Assembly: GCF_023072615.1 (NCBI RefSeq)
Contig: NZ_JAKNRW010000036.1
Coordinates: forward strand, 1-50,178
Direction: 5' to 3'
Length of the DNA: 50,178 nt
From: Pseudomonas violetae
GTDB taxonomy: Bacteria; Pseudomonadota; Gammaproteobacteria; Pseudomonadales; Pseudomonadaceae
The translations under genes were made by a program, and so were the position numbers. The notes under the pieces are model-generated. The model searched no databases, was not told the origin of the DNA, and worked only from the letters and a program-made list of their open reading frames with translations. Positions 24,418 to 33,747 of the stretch are shown piece after piece. Numbering within the stretch: the stretch's first letter is position 1; every line of letters begins with the position of its first letter.

Positions 24418-25707
24418 TTATTTACGGTCTTCCAGCTTGGTGATGTCACGCGACTCGTAGCCGGTGTACAACTGGCGAGGACGGCCAATCTTGTACGGGC
24501 TGGAGAGCATTTCTTTCCAGTGGGAGATCCAGCCGACGGTCCGCGCCAGAGCGAAGATCACGGTGAACATGCTGGTTGGAATGCCGATCGCCTTGAGGAT
24601 GATCCCCGAGTAGAAGTCGACGTTCGGGTACAGCGAGCGTTCAATGAAGTAAGGGTCGGTCAGGGCGATCTCTTCCAGGCGCATGGCCAGTTCGAGTTGC
24701 GGATCGTTGTTGATGCCCAGCTCTTTCAATACTTCGTCGCAGGTCTGTTTCATCACTGTGGCACGTGGGTCGCGGTTCTTGTAAACCCGGTGACCGAAGC
24801 CCATCAGTTTGAACGGATCATTTTTGTCTTTGGCCTTGGCAATGAACTTGTCGATGTTCGACACATCGCCAATTTCATCCAGCATGGTCAGGACAGCCTC
24901 GTTCGCGCCGCCGTGGGCAGGGCCCCACAGTGCAGCGATGCCGGCGGCGATACAGGCGAACGGGTTGGCACCCGATGAGCCAGCCAGGCGTACGGTGGAG
25001 GTCGATGCGTTCTGCTCGTGGTCGGCATGGAGGATGAAGATCCGGTCCATGGCCTTGGCGAGTACCGGGCTGATCGGTTTGATCTCGCACGGGGTGTTGA
25101 ACATCATGTGCAGGAAGTTTTCCGCGTACGTCAGGTCGTTGCGCGGGTACATCATGGGTTGCCCCATGGAGTACTTGTAAACCATCGCTGCCAGGGTTGG
25201 CATCTTGGCAACCAGGCGGATCGCGGAAATTTCGCGATGCTGCGGGTTATTGATGTCCAGGGAGTCGTGGTAGAAGGCCGAGAGGGCGCCGACTACACCG
25301 CACATGACGGCCATCGGGTGGGCGTCGCGACGGAAACCGTTGAAGAAGGTTTTCAGCTGCTCGTGAACCATGGTGTGGTTCTTCACGGTGCTGACGAACT
25401 GGGCTTTCTGTTCTGCGGTCGGCAGTTCGCCGTTGAGCAGCAGATAACAGGTTTCCAGGTAGTCCGATTTTTCAGCCAGCTGTTCGATCGGGTAACCGCG
25501 GTGCAACAGAATGCCGTTGTCACCGTCGATATAGGTGATCTTCGACTCGCACGAAGCGGTCGACATGAAACCTGGGTCAAAGGTGAAACGGCCCGTGGCC
25601 GTCAGGCCCCGAACGTCGATAACATCGGGACCAACGGTGCCGGTTAAAATGGGCAGCTCGACGGGGGCTGCGCCCTCGATGATCAACTGCGCTTTTTTGT
25701 CAGCCAT
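24418..25707 (-). CDS. gltA: Citrate synthase
   Basis: Condenses acetyl-CoA with oxaloacetate to citrate, the first step of the TCA cycle. The 429 residues are the length of the hexameric, NADH-sensitive type II enzyme of Gram-negative bacteria. The catalytic histidines are visible in LWGPAHGGANEAVL and FGHRVYKNRDPRA; HADHEQNASTSTVRLAGSSG is also typical. The ATG has AGGAGG 5 bases upstream. It is divergent from the sdh-suc cluster and has its own strong promoter at 25766-25793. A bidirectional terminator lies 35 bases after its stop. Confidence 0.98.
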   Translation of the reverse strand: MADKKAQLIIEGAAPVELPILTGTVGPDVIDVRGLTATGRFTFDPGFMSTASCESKITYIDGDNGILLHRGYPIEQLAEKSDYLETCYLLLNGELPTAEQKAQFVSTVKNHTMVHEQLKTFFNGFRRDAHPMAVMCGVVGALSAFYHDSLDINNPQHREISAIRLVAKMPTLAAMVYKYSMGQPMMYPRNDLTYAENFLHMMFNTPCEIKPISPVLAKAMDRIFILHADHEQNASTSTVRLAGSSGANPFACIAAGIAALWGPAHGGANEAVLTMLDEIGDVSNIDKFIAKAKDKNDPFKLMGFGHRVYKNRDPRATVMKQTCDEVLKELGINNDPQLELAMRLEEIALTDPYFIERSLYPNVDFYSGIILKAIGIPTSMFTVIFALARTVGWISHWKEMLSSPYKIGRPRQLYTGYESRDITKLEDRK

Positions 25708-25765
25708 GTGGCCTCCTATTTATGCTTGAAATCATCAGACAGACCCCCCACGCAGGGCCCGCACC

Positions 25766-25793
25766 ACTATAGTGAGATAAATTCGAATGTCAA
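25766..25793 (-). promoter_or_regulatory. Sigma-70 promoter of gltA
   Basis: Read on the minus strand: TTGACA (perfect -35), 16 bases, TATAGT (-10), 59 bases upstream of the gltA ATG. An excellent match to the housekeeping consensus. Confidence 0.75.
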
Positions 25794-25907
25794 TTTGCCT
25801 AAAGTCTTGCTCCAGAAGGCTTTAGCCGGACTTTTTCCTCGAAATTGCCCGCCGTTTACGCCTTTTACCCAACTTGTGCAATGCGCTATTAGGGGAAGGT
25901 GTACGCG

Positions 25908-25936
25908 TTGTCATTAGTAGCCTAACTGTCTATACT
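25908..25936 (+). promoter_or_regulatory. Sigma-70 promoter of the sdh-suc cluster
   Basis: TTGTCA, exactly 17 bases, TATACT. Transcription would start near 25943, giving a leader of about 125 bases before sdhC. One mismatch per hexamer from consensus. Confidence 0.72.
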
Positions 25937-26069
25937 CGGCCACCGACCGCCAGGGGCTTTTGGGCCTGCTTTATTGGGGGTCGCATCCCTGGGTGGTGGT
26001 TACCTGACCAGTGCACTCCCCAACAACTTTGCCCTGATTGTTAGGGGCTCTTCAGTGTGAAAAAAAGCC

Positions 26070-26444
26070 GTGAAAAGCCAACGACCTGTAAACCTAGACC
26101 TAAGGACCATCAAACTCCCCATCACCGGCGTTACGTCGTTTCTTCACCGTGTTTCCGGCATCATCCTCTTCCTGGGCCTTGGCTTCATGCTTTATGCATT
26201 GGGCAAATCCCTGGGTTCCGAGGAAGGTTTTGCCGAGGTGAAGGCAACCTTGACCAGCCCGCTGGCCAAGTTCGTAGCATGGGGCCTCCTGTCCGCTCTG
26301 CTTTATCACCTGGTAGCCGGTGTGCGCCATTTGATCATGGATATGGGCATCGGTGAGACGCTGGAAGGCGGCCGCCTGGGCTCGAAAATTATCATCGCCA
26401 TTTCCGTGGTGTTGATCGTTCTGGCAGGAGTTTGGATATGGTAA
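26070..26444 (+). CDS. sdhC: Succinate dehydrogenase cytochrome b556 subunit
   Basis: Membrane anchor of complex II, binding haem b and ubiquinone with SdhD. The 124-residue protein has three membrane helices. SFLHRVSG holds the serine and arginine of the quinone site and YHLVAGVRHLIMD holds the histidine region for haem. The start is GTG at 26070; an in-frame stop lies just upstream, so no longer form is possible. The ribosome binding site is weak. The stop codon overlaps the sdhD start by 7 bases. Confidence 0.96.
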   Translation: MKSQRPVNLDLRTIKLPITGVTSFLHRVSGIILFLGLGFMLYALGKSLGSEEGFAEVKATLTSPLAKFVAWGLLSALLYHLVAGVRHLIMDMGIGETLEGGRLGSKIIIAISVVLIVLAGVWIW

Positions 26445-26806
26445 CCAGCGTTACGAACCTTTCGCGTTCGGGCCTCTATGACTGGATGGCGCAGCGTGTG
26501 TCTGCGGTCGTTCTCGCGGCTTATTTCATTTTCCTGATCGGGTACCTCGCAGCGAACCCGGGCATTGGCTACGACCAGTGGCATGGCCTGTTCGCCCACA
26601 ACGGGATGCGTATCTTCAGTCTGCTGGCCCTCGTTGCCCTGGGCGCTCACGCCTGGGTCGGTATGTGGACCATCGCGACCGACTACCTGACGCCGATGGC
26701 GTTGGGCAAGTCCGCGACTGCAGTACGTTTCCTTTTCCAGGCAGTATGCGGCGTTGCGATGTTCGCTTACTTCGTCTGGGGTGTGCAGATTCTCTGGGGT
26801 ATCTGA
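26438..26806 (+). CDS. sdhD: Succinate dehydrogenase hydrophobic membrane anchor
   Basis: Second membrane subunit of complex II, 122 residues with three helices. QRVSAVVLAAYF and GAHAWVGMWTIATDYL contain the conserved arginine, the haem-ligand histidine and the tyrosine near the quinone. ATG 26438 lies within the end of sdhC with CAGGAG upstream; two further upstream codons (26432) are in frame but lie inside sdhC. It is followed after 3 bases by sdhA. Confidence 0.96.
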   Translation: MVTSVTNLSRSGLYDWMAQRVSAVVLAAYFIFLIGYLAANPGIGYDQWHGLFAHNGMRIFSLLALVALGAHAWVGMWTIATDYLTPMALGKSATAVRFLFQAVCGVAMFAYFVWGVQILWGI

Positions 26807-26809
26807 TCC

Positions 26810-28582
26810 ATGGCTAACATTCCAACGATTTCATTCGACGCCATCATTATTGGTGGTGGCGGTGCCGGCATGCGCGCCGCGCTGCAGCTGGCTCAGGGCG
26901 GTCACAAGACTGCCGTGATCACCAAGGTGTTCCCGACCCGTTCGCACACCGTTTCGGCCCAGGGTGGCATCACTTGCGCCATTGCCTCTGCTGATCCAAA
27001 CGATGACTGGCGCTGGCACATGTACGATACCGTCAAGGGTTCCGACTATATCGGAGACCAGGACGCTATCGAATACATGTGTCAGGAAGGCCCGGCAGCG
27101 GTGTTCGAGCTGGACCACATGGGTCTGCCGTTCTCCCGTACCGAGCAAGGCCGAATCTACCAGCGTCCGTTCGGCGGTCAGTCGAAGGATTACGGTAAAG
27201 GCGGGCAGGCTGCCCGTACCTGCGCCGCTTCCGACCGTACCGGTCACGCGCTGCTGCACACGCTTTATCAGGGCAACCTGAAAGCTGGCACCACGTTCCT
27301 GAACGAGTACTACGCGGTTGACCTGGTGAAAAACGCTCAAGGCGAATTCGTCGGCGTGATCGCTATCTGCATCGAAACCGGTGAAACCAGCTACATCCGC
27401 GCCAAGGCTACCGTCCTGGCGACCGGTGGTGCCGGTCGTATCTACGCTTCGACCACCAATGCCCTGATCAACACCGGTGACGGCGTCGGCATGGCCCTGC
27501 GTGCTGGCGTTCCGGTACAAGACATCGAAATGTGGCAGTTCCACCCAACCGGCATCGCCGGCGCCGGTGTGCTGGTTACCGAAGGTTGCCGTGGTGAAGG
27601 TGGATACCTCATCAACAAGCACGGCGAGCGTTTCATGGAGCGTTATGCTCCGAACGCGAAAGACCTTGCTGGTCGTGACGTGGTTGCCCGTTCGATGGTT
27701 AAAGAAATCATCGCCGGTAACGGTTGCGGTCCAAATGGCGACCACGTGATGCTCAAACTCGACCACTTGGGCGAGGAAGTGCTGCACAGCCGTCTGCCAG
27801 GTATCTGCGAACTGTCGAAGACTTTCGCACACGTTGACCCGGTTGTTGCTCCGGTTCCGGTTGTTCCGACTTGCCACTATATGATGGGCGGTGTTCCGAC
27901 CAACATTCATGGCCAGGCGATCACCCAGAACGCCGAAGGCGTGGACGAGATCATTCACGGCCTGTTCGCTGTAGGCGAGGTGGCTTGCGTATCGGTTCAC
28001 GGCGCCAACCGTCTGGGCGGCAACTCGTTGCTCGACCTGGTGGTATTCGGTCGTGCTGCTGGCCTGCATCTGGAGAAAGCGCTGACTGACGGCATCGAAT
28101 ACGATGACGCCACCGACGCCGATATCGAAGCGGCCCTGTCGCGTCTGTCCGCCCTGAACGAGCGTACCGACGGCGAAGACGTGGCAACCCTGCGTCGCGA
28201 GCTGCAAAGCTGCATGCAGAACTACTTCGGTGTATTCCGTACTGGCGAATACATGCAGAAGGGTATTGCCCAGCTGGCTGACCTGCGCGCGCGCATCGCC
28301 AACGTCAAGATCAACGACAAGTCGCAGGCGTTCAACACCGCGCGCATCGAAGCGTTGGAGTTGCAGAACCTGCTGGAAGTGGCCGAAGCCACTGCCATCG
28401 CTGCTGAAGTGCGTAAAGAGTCGCGCGGTGCTCACGCCCGTGAAGACTTCGAAGATCGCGACGACGAAAACTGGCTGTGCCACACCCTGTACTTCCCGGG
28501 TGACAAGCGCGTAACCAAGCGTGCCGTGAACTTCTCGCCGAAAACTGTTCCGACTTTTGAACCCAAGATTCGGACTTATTAA
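26810..28582 (+). CDS. sdhA: Succinate dehydrogenase flavoprotein subunit
   Basis: Catalytic subunit of complex II, oxidising succinate to fumarate; 590 residues. The FAD-binding GGGGAGMRAALQLA, the covalent-flavin histidine region TRSHTVSAQGGI, the active-site HPTGIAGAGVLVTEGCRGEG and the substrate-site SVHGANRLGGNSLLDLVVFG are all intact. It follows sdhD by 3 bases and precedes sdhB by 11 bases in the standard C-D-A-B order. Confidence 0.98.
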   Translation: MANIPTISFDAIIIGGGGAGMRAALQLAQGGHKTAVITKVFPTRSHTVSAQGGITCAIASADPNDDWRWHMYDTVKGSDYIGDQDAIEYMCQEGPAAVFELDHMGLPFSRTEQGRIYQRPFGGQSKDYGKGGQAARTCAASDRTGHALLHTLYQGNLKAGTTFLNEYYAVDLVKNAQGEFVGVIAICIETGETSYIRAKATVLATGGAGRIYASTTNALINTGDGVGMALRAGVPVQDIEMWQFHPTGIAGAGVLVTEGCRGEGGYLINKHGERFMERYAPNAKDLAGRDVVARSMVKEIIAGNGCGPNGDHVMLKLDHLGEEVLHSRLPGICELSKTFAHVDPVVAPVPVVPTCHYMMGGVPTNIHGQAITQNAEGVDEIIHGLFAVGEVACVSVHGANRLGGNSLLDLVVFGRAAGLHLEKALTDGIEYDDATDADIEAALSRLSALNERTDGEDVATLRRELQSCMQNYFGVFRTGEYMQKGIAQLADLRARIANVKINDKSQAFNTARIEALELQNLLEVAEATAIAAEVRKESRGAHAREDFEDRDDENWLCHTLYFPGDKRVTKRAVNFSPKTVPTFEPKIRTY

Positions 28583-28593
28583 GGGTGGCTGCC

Positions 28594-29298
28594 ATGTTGA
28601 AAGTCAGCGTTTATCGTTACAACCCTGATCAGGACGCCGCGCCGTTCATGCAGGAATTCCAGGTCGATACCGGTGGTAAAGACCTGATGGTGCTGGACGT
28701 GCTGGCCCTGATCAAAGAGCAGGACGAGGGTTTCTCCTATCGTCGCTCTTGCCGTGAAGGTGTTTGCGGTTCCGACGGCATGAACATCAACGGCAAAAAC
28801 GGTCTGGCGTGCGTCACGCCGTTGTCCGCCGTAGTAAAAGGTAACAAGTTGGTTGTTCGTCCGCTGCCAGGTTTGCCGGTTATCCGTGACTTGGTCGTCG
28901 ATATGAGCATCTTCTACAAGCAATACGAGAAGGTGAAGCCTTACCTGCAGAACGACACGCCGGCTCCGGCCATCGAGCGCCTGCAGTCCCCTGAAGAACG
29001 TGAAAAGCTCGACGGTCTGTACGAGTGCATCCTGTGCGCCTGCTGCTCGACCTCTTGCCCGTCCTTCTGGTGGAACCCGGACAAGTTCCTGGGTCCAGCT
29101 GCCCTGCTGCAAGCGTACCGCTTCCTGGCAGACAGCCGTGACACCAAGACGTCCGAGCGTCTGGCTTCGCTGGATGACCCGTTCAGCGTATTCCGCTGCC
29201 GCGGGATCATGAACTGCGTCAACGTATGCCCGAAAGGCCTGAACCCGACTAAGGCCATCGGTCACATCCGTAACATGCTGCTGCAAAGCGGCGTTTGA
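28594..29298 (+). CDS. sdhB: Succinate dehydrogenase iron-sulfur subunit
   Basis: Electron-transfer subunit of complex II, 234 residues. Cysteines for the 2Fe-2S cluster lie in SCREGVCGSDG and GLAC; those for the 4Fe-4S and 3Fe-4S clusters lie in CILCACCSTSCPS and CVNVCPKGLNP. ATG 28594 gives the family's usual N-terminus; a GTG nine bases earlier is also in frame. A terminator-like hairpin (29330) follows before sucA. Confidence 0.98.
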   Translation: MLKVSVYRYNPDQDAAPFMQEFQVDTGGKDLMVLDVLALIKEQDEGFSYRRSCREGVCGSDGMNINGKNGLACVTPLSAVVKGNKLVVRPLPGLPVIRDLVVDMSIFYKQYEKVKPYLQNDTPAPAIERLQSPEEREKLDGLYECILCACCSTSCPSFWWNPDKFLGPAALLQAYRFLADSRDTKTSERLASLDDPFSVFRCRGIMNCVNVCPKGLNPTKAIGHIRNMLLQSGV

Positions 29299-29329
29299 TT
29301 CAGCTGTAGTACCGCTGTACCCGTAGATG

Positions 29330-29363
29330 CTACGGCGCAGGCTTCAACCGGCGCCGTAGTTTT
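29330..29363 (+). terminator. Terminator-like hairpin between sdhB and sucA
   Basis: Perfect 9-bp stem CTACGGCGC / GCGCCGTAG with a 12-base loop, followed by TTTT. It could end part of the sdh transcripts, letting the sdh and suc parts of the cluster be expressed at different levels. Confidence 0.6.
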
Positions 29364-29551
29364 AACCTGGGCAGCAGCTCAAAAAGCTGCAGCTCTTATT
29401 TTGAAGAAATGAGACAAGCAGGGGCATCCGGGCTGGTACCCGGACTATCAGCGTGATCCTAGGTGGCTTGTTTTAGTCGCTGCATTCGGACTTCTGCAAG
29501 CGTGCTCGGTGTCGACGCCGGTGGTGTTCCCCTAACCGAGGGTGACCAAGC

Positions 29552-32383
29552 ATGCAAGAAAGCGTGATGCAGCGCATGTGGAACAGCGCCTACCTATCCG
29601 GTAGTAACGCTGCCTATGTGGAAGAGCTCTATGAGCTCTACCTGCACGACCCTAACGCTGTGCCAGAAGAGTGGCGCACCTACTTCCAGAAGTTGCCTGC
29701 TGATGGCAACACTGCTACCGATGTTTCGCACTCCACGATTCGCGATCATTTCGTCTTGCTGGCAAAGAACCAGCGCCGCGCCCAACCGGTTTCCGCCGGC
29801 AGCGTGAGCAGTGAGCACGAGAAGAAGCAAGTTGAAGTGCTGCGATTGATCCAGGCCTACCGTATGCGTGGCCACCAGGCAGCCCAGCTTGACCCGCTGG
29901 GGCTGTGGCAGCGTCCTGCACCTGCAGACCTGTCGATCAATCATTACGGCTTGACCAATGCCGATCTTGATACGACCTTCCGTGCCGGCGACCTGTTCAT
30001 CGGCAAAGAGGAGGCGAGCCTACGCGAAATTCACGAGGCGTTGCAGCAGACATATTGCCGCACCATCGGCGCTGAATTCACGCACATCACCGATTCCGAG
30101 CAGCGCCAGTGGTTCCAGCAGCGTCTGGAAAGCGTACGCGGCCGTCCGACCTATTCCGCCGACATCAAGAGCCACCTGCTCGAGCGCGTCACCGCCGGCG
30201 AAGGCCTGGAAAAATACCTGGGTACCAAATACCCGGGTACCAAGCGTTTTGGCCTGGAAGGCGGCGAGAGCCTGATTCCGATGCTCGACGAACTGATCCA
30301 GCGTTCCGGTTCCTACGGCACCAAGGAAATCGTGATCGGCATGGCCCACCGTGGTCGCCTGAACGTGCTGGTCAACACCTTCGGTAAGAACCCGCGCGAG
30401 CTGTTCGACGAGTTCGAAGGCAAGAAGAAGGTCGAACTGGGCTCCGGTGACGTTAAATATCACCAGGGCTTCTCGTCCAACGTCATGACCACCGGCGGTG
30501 AAGTTCACCTGGCCATGGCATTCAACCCGTCCCACCTGGAAATCGTATCTCCAGTGGTCGAGGGTTCGGTGCGCGCCCGCCAGGATCGTCGTAACGACCC
30601 TACCGGCGAGAAGGTTCTGCCGATCTCCATCCACGGTGACGCGGCGTTCGCCGGTCAGGGCGTGGTGATGGAAACCTTCCAGATGTCGCAGACCCGCGGT
30701 TTCAAGACCGGCGGTACCGTGCACATCGTGATCAACAACCAGGTTGGTTTCACCATCAGCAACCCGCTGGACTCGCGCTCCACCGAGTACGCCACCGACG
30801 TTGCGAAAATGATCCAGGCGCCGATCCTCCATGTGAATGGCGATGATCCGGAAGCCGTGTTGTTCGTGACCCAGCTGGCGATCGACTACCGCATGCAGTT
30901 CAAGCGTGACGTAGTGATCGACCTGGTCTGCTACCGTCGTCGCGGCCACAACGAGGCCGACGAGCCTAGCGGCACCCAGCCGATCATGTATCAGCAGATC
31001 ACCAAGCAGCGCACCACCCGTGAGCTGTACGCTGATCGCCTGACCCAGGGCGGTGTGCTCGACGCAGAGCGTGTTCAGGCGAAAGTCGATGAATACCGCA
31101 ATGCGCTGGACAACGGCCTGCATGTTGTTAAAAGCCTGGTCAAAGAGCCGAACAAAGAATTGTTCGTGGACTGGCGTCCGTATCTGGGCCACGCCTGGAC
31201 CGCGCGTCACGACACTCGCTTCGACCTCAAGACCTTGCAGGAACTGTCCGCCAAGCTGCTGGAAATTCCGGAAGGTTTCGTGGTTCAGCGCCAGGTTTCG
31301 AAGATCTACGAAGACCGTCAGAAAATGCAAGCCGGCGGCCTGCCGATCAACTGGGGTTACGCCGAAACCATGGCGTACGCTACCCTGGCGTTCGAAGGTC
31401 ACCCGATTCGCATGACGGGCCAGGACATCGGTCGCGGTACGTTCTCGCACCGTCACGCTGTGCTGCACAACCAGAAAGACGCGGGTACCTACGTCCCGCT
31501 GCAGAACCTGTACAAGGGCCAGCCTCGTTTCGACCTGTACGATTCGTTCCTGTCCGAAGAAGCCGTGTTGGCGTTTGAATACGGTTACTCGACCACCACG
31601 CCTGAGGCGCTGGTGATCTGGGAAGCCCAGTTCGGCGACTTCGCCAACGGTGCCCAAGTGGTTATCGACCAGTTCATCACCAGTGGCGAGCACAAGTGGG
31701 GCCGTCTCTGCGGTCTGACCATGTTGCTGCCGCACGGTTATGAAGGTCAGGGTCCGGAGCACTCCTCGGCTCGTCTGGAGCGTTACCTGCAGCTGTGCGC
31801 CGAGCACAACATCCAGGTAGCGGTACCGACCACGCCGGCACAGATCTACCACTTGTTGCGTCGTCAGGTGATCCGTCCTCTGCGTAAGCCGTTGATCGTG
31901 CTGACTCCAAAGTCGTTGCTGCGGCACAAACTGGCCATCTCGACCCTGGAAGATCTGGCCGAAGGTTCGTTCCAGACCGTTATCCCGGAAATCGATGCAC
32001 TGGACCCGTCCAAGGTCGAGCGCGTTGTTCTGTGTAGCGGCAAGGTCTACTACGACCTGCTGGAAAAACGCCGTGCCGAAGGTCGTGACGACATCGCCGT
32101 CGTGCGCATCGAGCAGCTGTACCCATTCCCTGAGGACGACTTGAACGAAGTCCTGGCTCCGTACACCAACCTCAAACATATCGTTTGGTGTCAGGAAGAG
32201 CCGATGAACCAGGGTGCCTGGTACTGCAGCCAGCATCACATGCGCCGCATCGTTGGTAATCACAACAAGGCACTCGTACTCGAGTACGCCGGTCGTGATG
32301 CTTCCGCTGCACCTGCTTGTGGTTATGCATCGATGCACGCCGAGCAGCAGGAAAAACTGCTGCAAGACGCCTTTACTGTTTAA
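29552..32383 (+). CDS. sucA: 2-oxoglutarate dehydrogenase E1 component
   Basis: Thiamine-diphosphate decarboxylase of the 2-oxoglutarate dehydrogenase complex, 943 residues, as in other bacteria. The N-terminal MWNSAYLSGSNAAYVEELYE is the segment that binds E2. ThDP and active-site motifs are present: IGMAHRGRLNVLVN, HGDAAFAGQGVV and IVINNQVGFTIS. The gene is preceded by a 253-base gap holding a terminator-like hairpin, so it may have a separate promoter; none could be named with confidence. sucB follows after 42 bases. Confidence 0.98.
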   Translation: MQESVMQRMWNSAYLSGSNAAYVEELYELYLHDPNAVPEEWRTYFQKLPADGNTATDVSHSTIRDHFVLLAKNQRRAQPVSAGSVSSEHEKKQVEVLRLIQAYRMRGHQAAQLDPLGLWQRPAPADLSINHYGLTNADLDTTFRAGDLFIGKEEASLREIHEALQQTYCRTIGAEFTHITDSEQRQWFQQRLESVRGRPTYSADIKSHLLERVTAGEGLEKYLGTKYPGTKRFGLEGGESLIPMLDELIQRSGSYGTKEIVIGMAHRGRLNVLVNTFGKNPRELFDEFEGKKKVELGSGDVKYHQGFSSNVMTTGGEVHLAMAFNPSHLEIVSPVVEGSVRARQDRRNDPTGEKVLPISIHGDAAFAGQGVVMETFQMSQTRGFKTGGTVHIVINNQVGFTISNPLDSRSTEYATDVAKMIQAPILHVNGDDPEAVLFVTQLAIDYRMQFKRDVVIDLVCYRRRGHNEADEPSGTQPIMYQQITKQRTTRELYADRLTQGGVLDAERVQAKVDEYRNALDNGLHVVKSLVKEPNKELFVDWRPYLGHAWTARHDTRFDLKTLQELSAKLLEIPEGFVVQRQVSKIYEDRQKMQAGGLPINWGYAETMAYATLAFEGHPIRMTGQDIGRGTFSHRHAVLHNQKDAGTYVPLQNLYKGQPRFDLYDSFLSEEAVLAFEYGYSTTTPEALVIWEAQFGDFANGAQVVIDQFITSGEHKWGRLCGLTMLLPHGYEGQGPEHSSARLERYLQLCAEHNIQVAVPTTPAQIYHLLRRQVIRPLRKPLIVLTPKSLLRHKLAISTLEDLAEGSFQTVIPEIDALDPSKVERVVLCSGKVYYDLLEKRRAEGRDDIAVVRIEQLYPFPEDDLNEVLAPYTNLKHIVWCQEEPMNQGAWYCSQHHMRRIVGNHNKALVLEYAGRDASAAPACGYASMHAEQQEKLLQDAFTV

Positions 32384-32425
32384 CGCCTTCGCGCACCTGA
32401 AACCGAATTTAAGGACCCACAGATA

Positions 32426-33649
32426 ATGGCTATCGAAATCAAAGCCCCCACTTTCCCGGAATCGGTTGCCGATGGCACCGTTGCCACCTGGCACAAACAA
32501 CCGGGCGACGCTGTAAAGCGTGATGACCTGATCGTCGACATCGAAACCGACAAGGTTGTGCTGGAAGTGTTGGCGACTGCCGACGGCGTACTGGGCGCAA
32601 TCGTCAAGAACGAAGGCGAAACCGTTCTGTCCGACGAAGTCCTGGGCTCGATCGAAGCGGGCGGCGCTGCTGCCGCTCCAGCGGCTGCCGCTGCTGCTCC
32701 GGCCGCTGCACAAGCTGCTGCTCCTGCTGCCGAAGGTGAAGACGATCCGGTTGCTGCACCGGCCGCTCGCAAGCTGGCTGAAGAGAACGGCATCAACATC
32801 GCTTCCGTTACCGGCACCGGTAAAGGCGGGCGTGTGACCAAGGAAGACGTGGTGGCTGCTGTTGCCGCCAAGAAATCCGCTCCGGCTGCCGCGCCTGCCA
32901 AGGCCGCTGCTCCAGCTGCCGCTGCTCCAGTATTCGCCGCTGGTGACCGCATCGAGAAGCGTGTACCGATGACCCGCGTTCGCGCTACCGTGGCCAAACG
33001 CCTGGTTGAAGCGCAATCGAACATGGCGATGCTGACCACTTTCAACGAAGTCGACATGACTGAAGTCATGGCCCTGCGTTCGAAGTACAAGGATCTGTTC
33101 GAGAAGAGCCACAATGGTGTACGCCTGGGCTTCATGTCGTTCTTCGTCAAGGCTGCCACTGAAGCGCTGAAGCGCTTCCCGGCCGTCAACGCGTCGATCG
33201 ATGGTGCCGACATCGTTTACCACGGCTACGCCGACGTTGGTGTCGCTGTTTCCAGCGACCGCGGCCTGGTTGTTCCGGTTCTGCGTAACGCCGAACTGAT
33301 GAGCTTGGCTGAAATCGAAGGCGGCATCGCCACCTTCGGCAAGAAGGCGCGTGACGGCAAACTGTCCATGGACGAAATGACCGGCGGCACCTTCACCATC
33401 ACCAACGGTGGTACCTTCGGTTCGATGATGTCGACCCCGATCGTCAACCCGCCGCAAGCGGCCATCCTGGGCATGCACAACATTCTGCAGCGTCCTATGG
33501 CGATCAACGGTCAGGTCGTTATCCGTCCGATGATGTACCTGGCTCTGTCCTACGATCACCGCCTGATCGATGGCAAAGAAGCTGTGACCTTCCTGGTTAC
33601 CATCAAGAACCTGCTGGAAGACCCGGCTCGTTTGCTGCTGGATATCTGA
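32426..33649 (+). CDS. sucB: 2-oxoglutarate dehydrogenase E2, dihydrolipoyl succinyltransferase
   Basis: Core of the 2-oxoglutarate dehydrogenase complex, moving the succinyl group to CoA; 407 residues. One lipoyl domain (1-78) with lipoylated Lys 43 in ETDKVVLEV, an Ala/Pro-rich flexible linker, the E1/E3-binding domain (about 110-148, AARKLAEENG...GKGGRVTKEDV), a second linker, then the catalytic domain with His 378 and Asp 382 in SYDHRLIDG. A very strong hairpin lies just after its stop codon. Confidence 0.98.
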   Translation: MAIEIKAPTFPESVADGTVATWHKQPGDAVKRDDLIVDIETDKVVLEVLATADGVLGAIVKNEGETVLSDEVLGSIEAGGAAAAPAAAAAAPAAAQAAAPAAEGEDDPVAAPAARKLAEENGINIASVTGTGKGGRVTKEDVVAAVAAKKSAPAAAPAKAAAPAAAAPVFAAGDRIEKRVPMTRVRATVAKRLVEAQSNMAMLTTFNEVDMTEVMALRSKYKDLFEKSHNGVRLGFMSFFVKAATEALKRFPAVNASIDGADIVYHGYADVGVAVSSDRGLVVPVLRNAELMSLAEIEGGIATFGKKARDGKLSMDEMTGGTFTITNGGTFGSMMSTPIVNPPQAAILGMHNILQRPMAINGQVVIRPMMYLALSYDHRLIDGKEAVTFLVTIKNLLEDPARLLLDI

Positions 33650-33657
33650 TAGAAGCA

Positions 33658-33715
33658 GCCACAGGTCTTAAGCCGCGCGCTGCAAAAAATTGCAGTCTGG
33701 CTTGAGGCTTGTGGC
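33658..33715 (+). other. Stable intercistronic RNA hairpin between sucB and lpd
   Basis: Bases 33658-33674 pair with 33699-33715 over 17 consecutive positions (three of them G-U), and an inner CTGCA / TGCAG pair closes the loop region. There is no T run after it. It fits an RNA processing or stabilising element that separates sucAB from lpd rather than a terminator. Pairing was worked out by hand. Confidence 0.7.
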
Positions 33716-33747
33716 TTCAAGCTTGTTGCCAAAAGAGGATTTTTTGA

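Larger units (their letters stand above)
25708..26069. other. Divergent promoter region gltA / sdhC
   Basis: 362 bases without a gene. It holds a strong leftward promoter for gltA and a separate rightward promoter for sdhC, each leaving an untranslated leader (about 55 and 125 bases). A small inverted repeat CTAAAG / CTTTAG at about 25799-25825 lies between them. Nothing else is recognised. Confidence 0.7.

Noticed and set aside
26831..28483. 550-codon open frame antisense to sdhA
   Set aside because: Same explanation; sdhA is certain on the other strand and the antisense product matches no family.
30020..33559. 1179-codon open frame antisense to sucA and sucB
   Set aside because: It mirrors the codon pattern of the highly expressed sucA-sucB genes, has low-complexity His/Gln/Val-rich content and no domain. 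It is a typical high-GC shadow frame.
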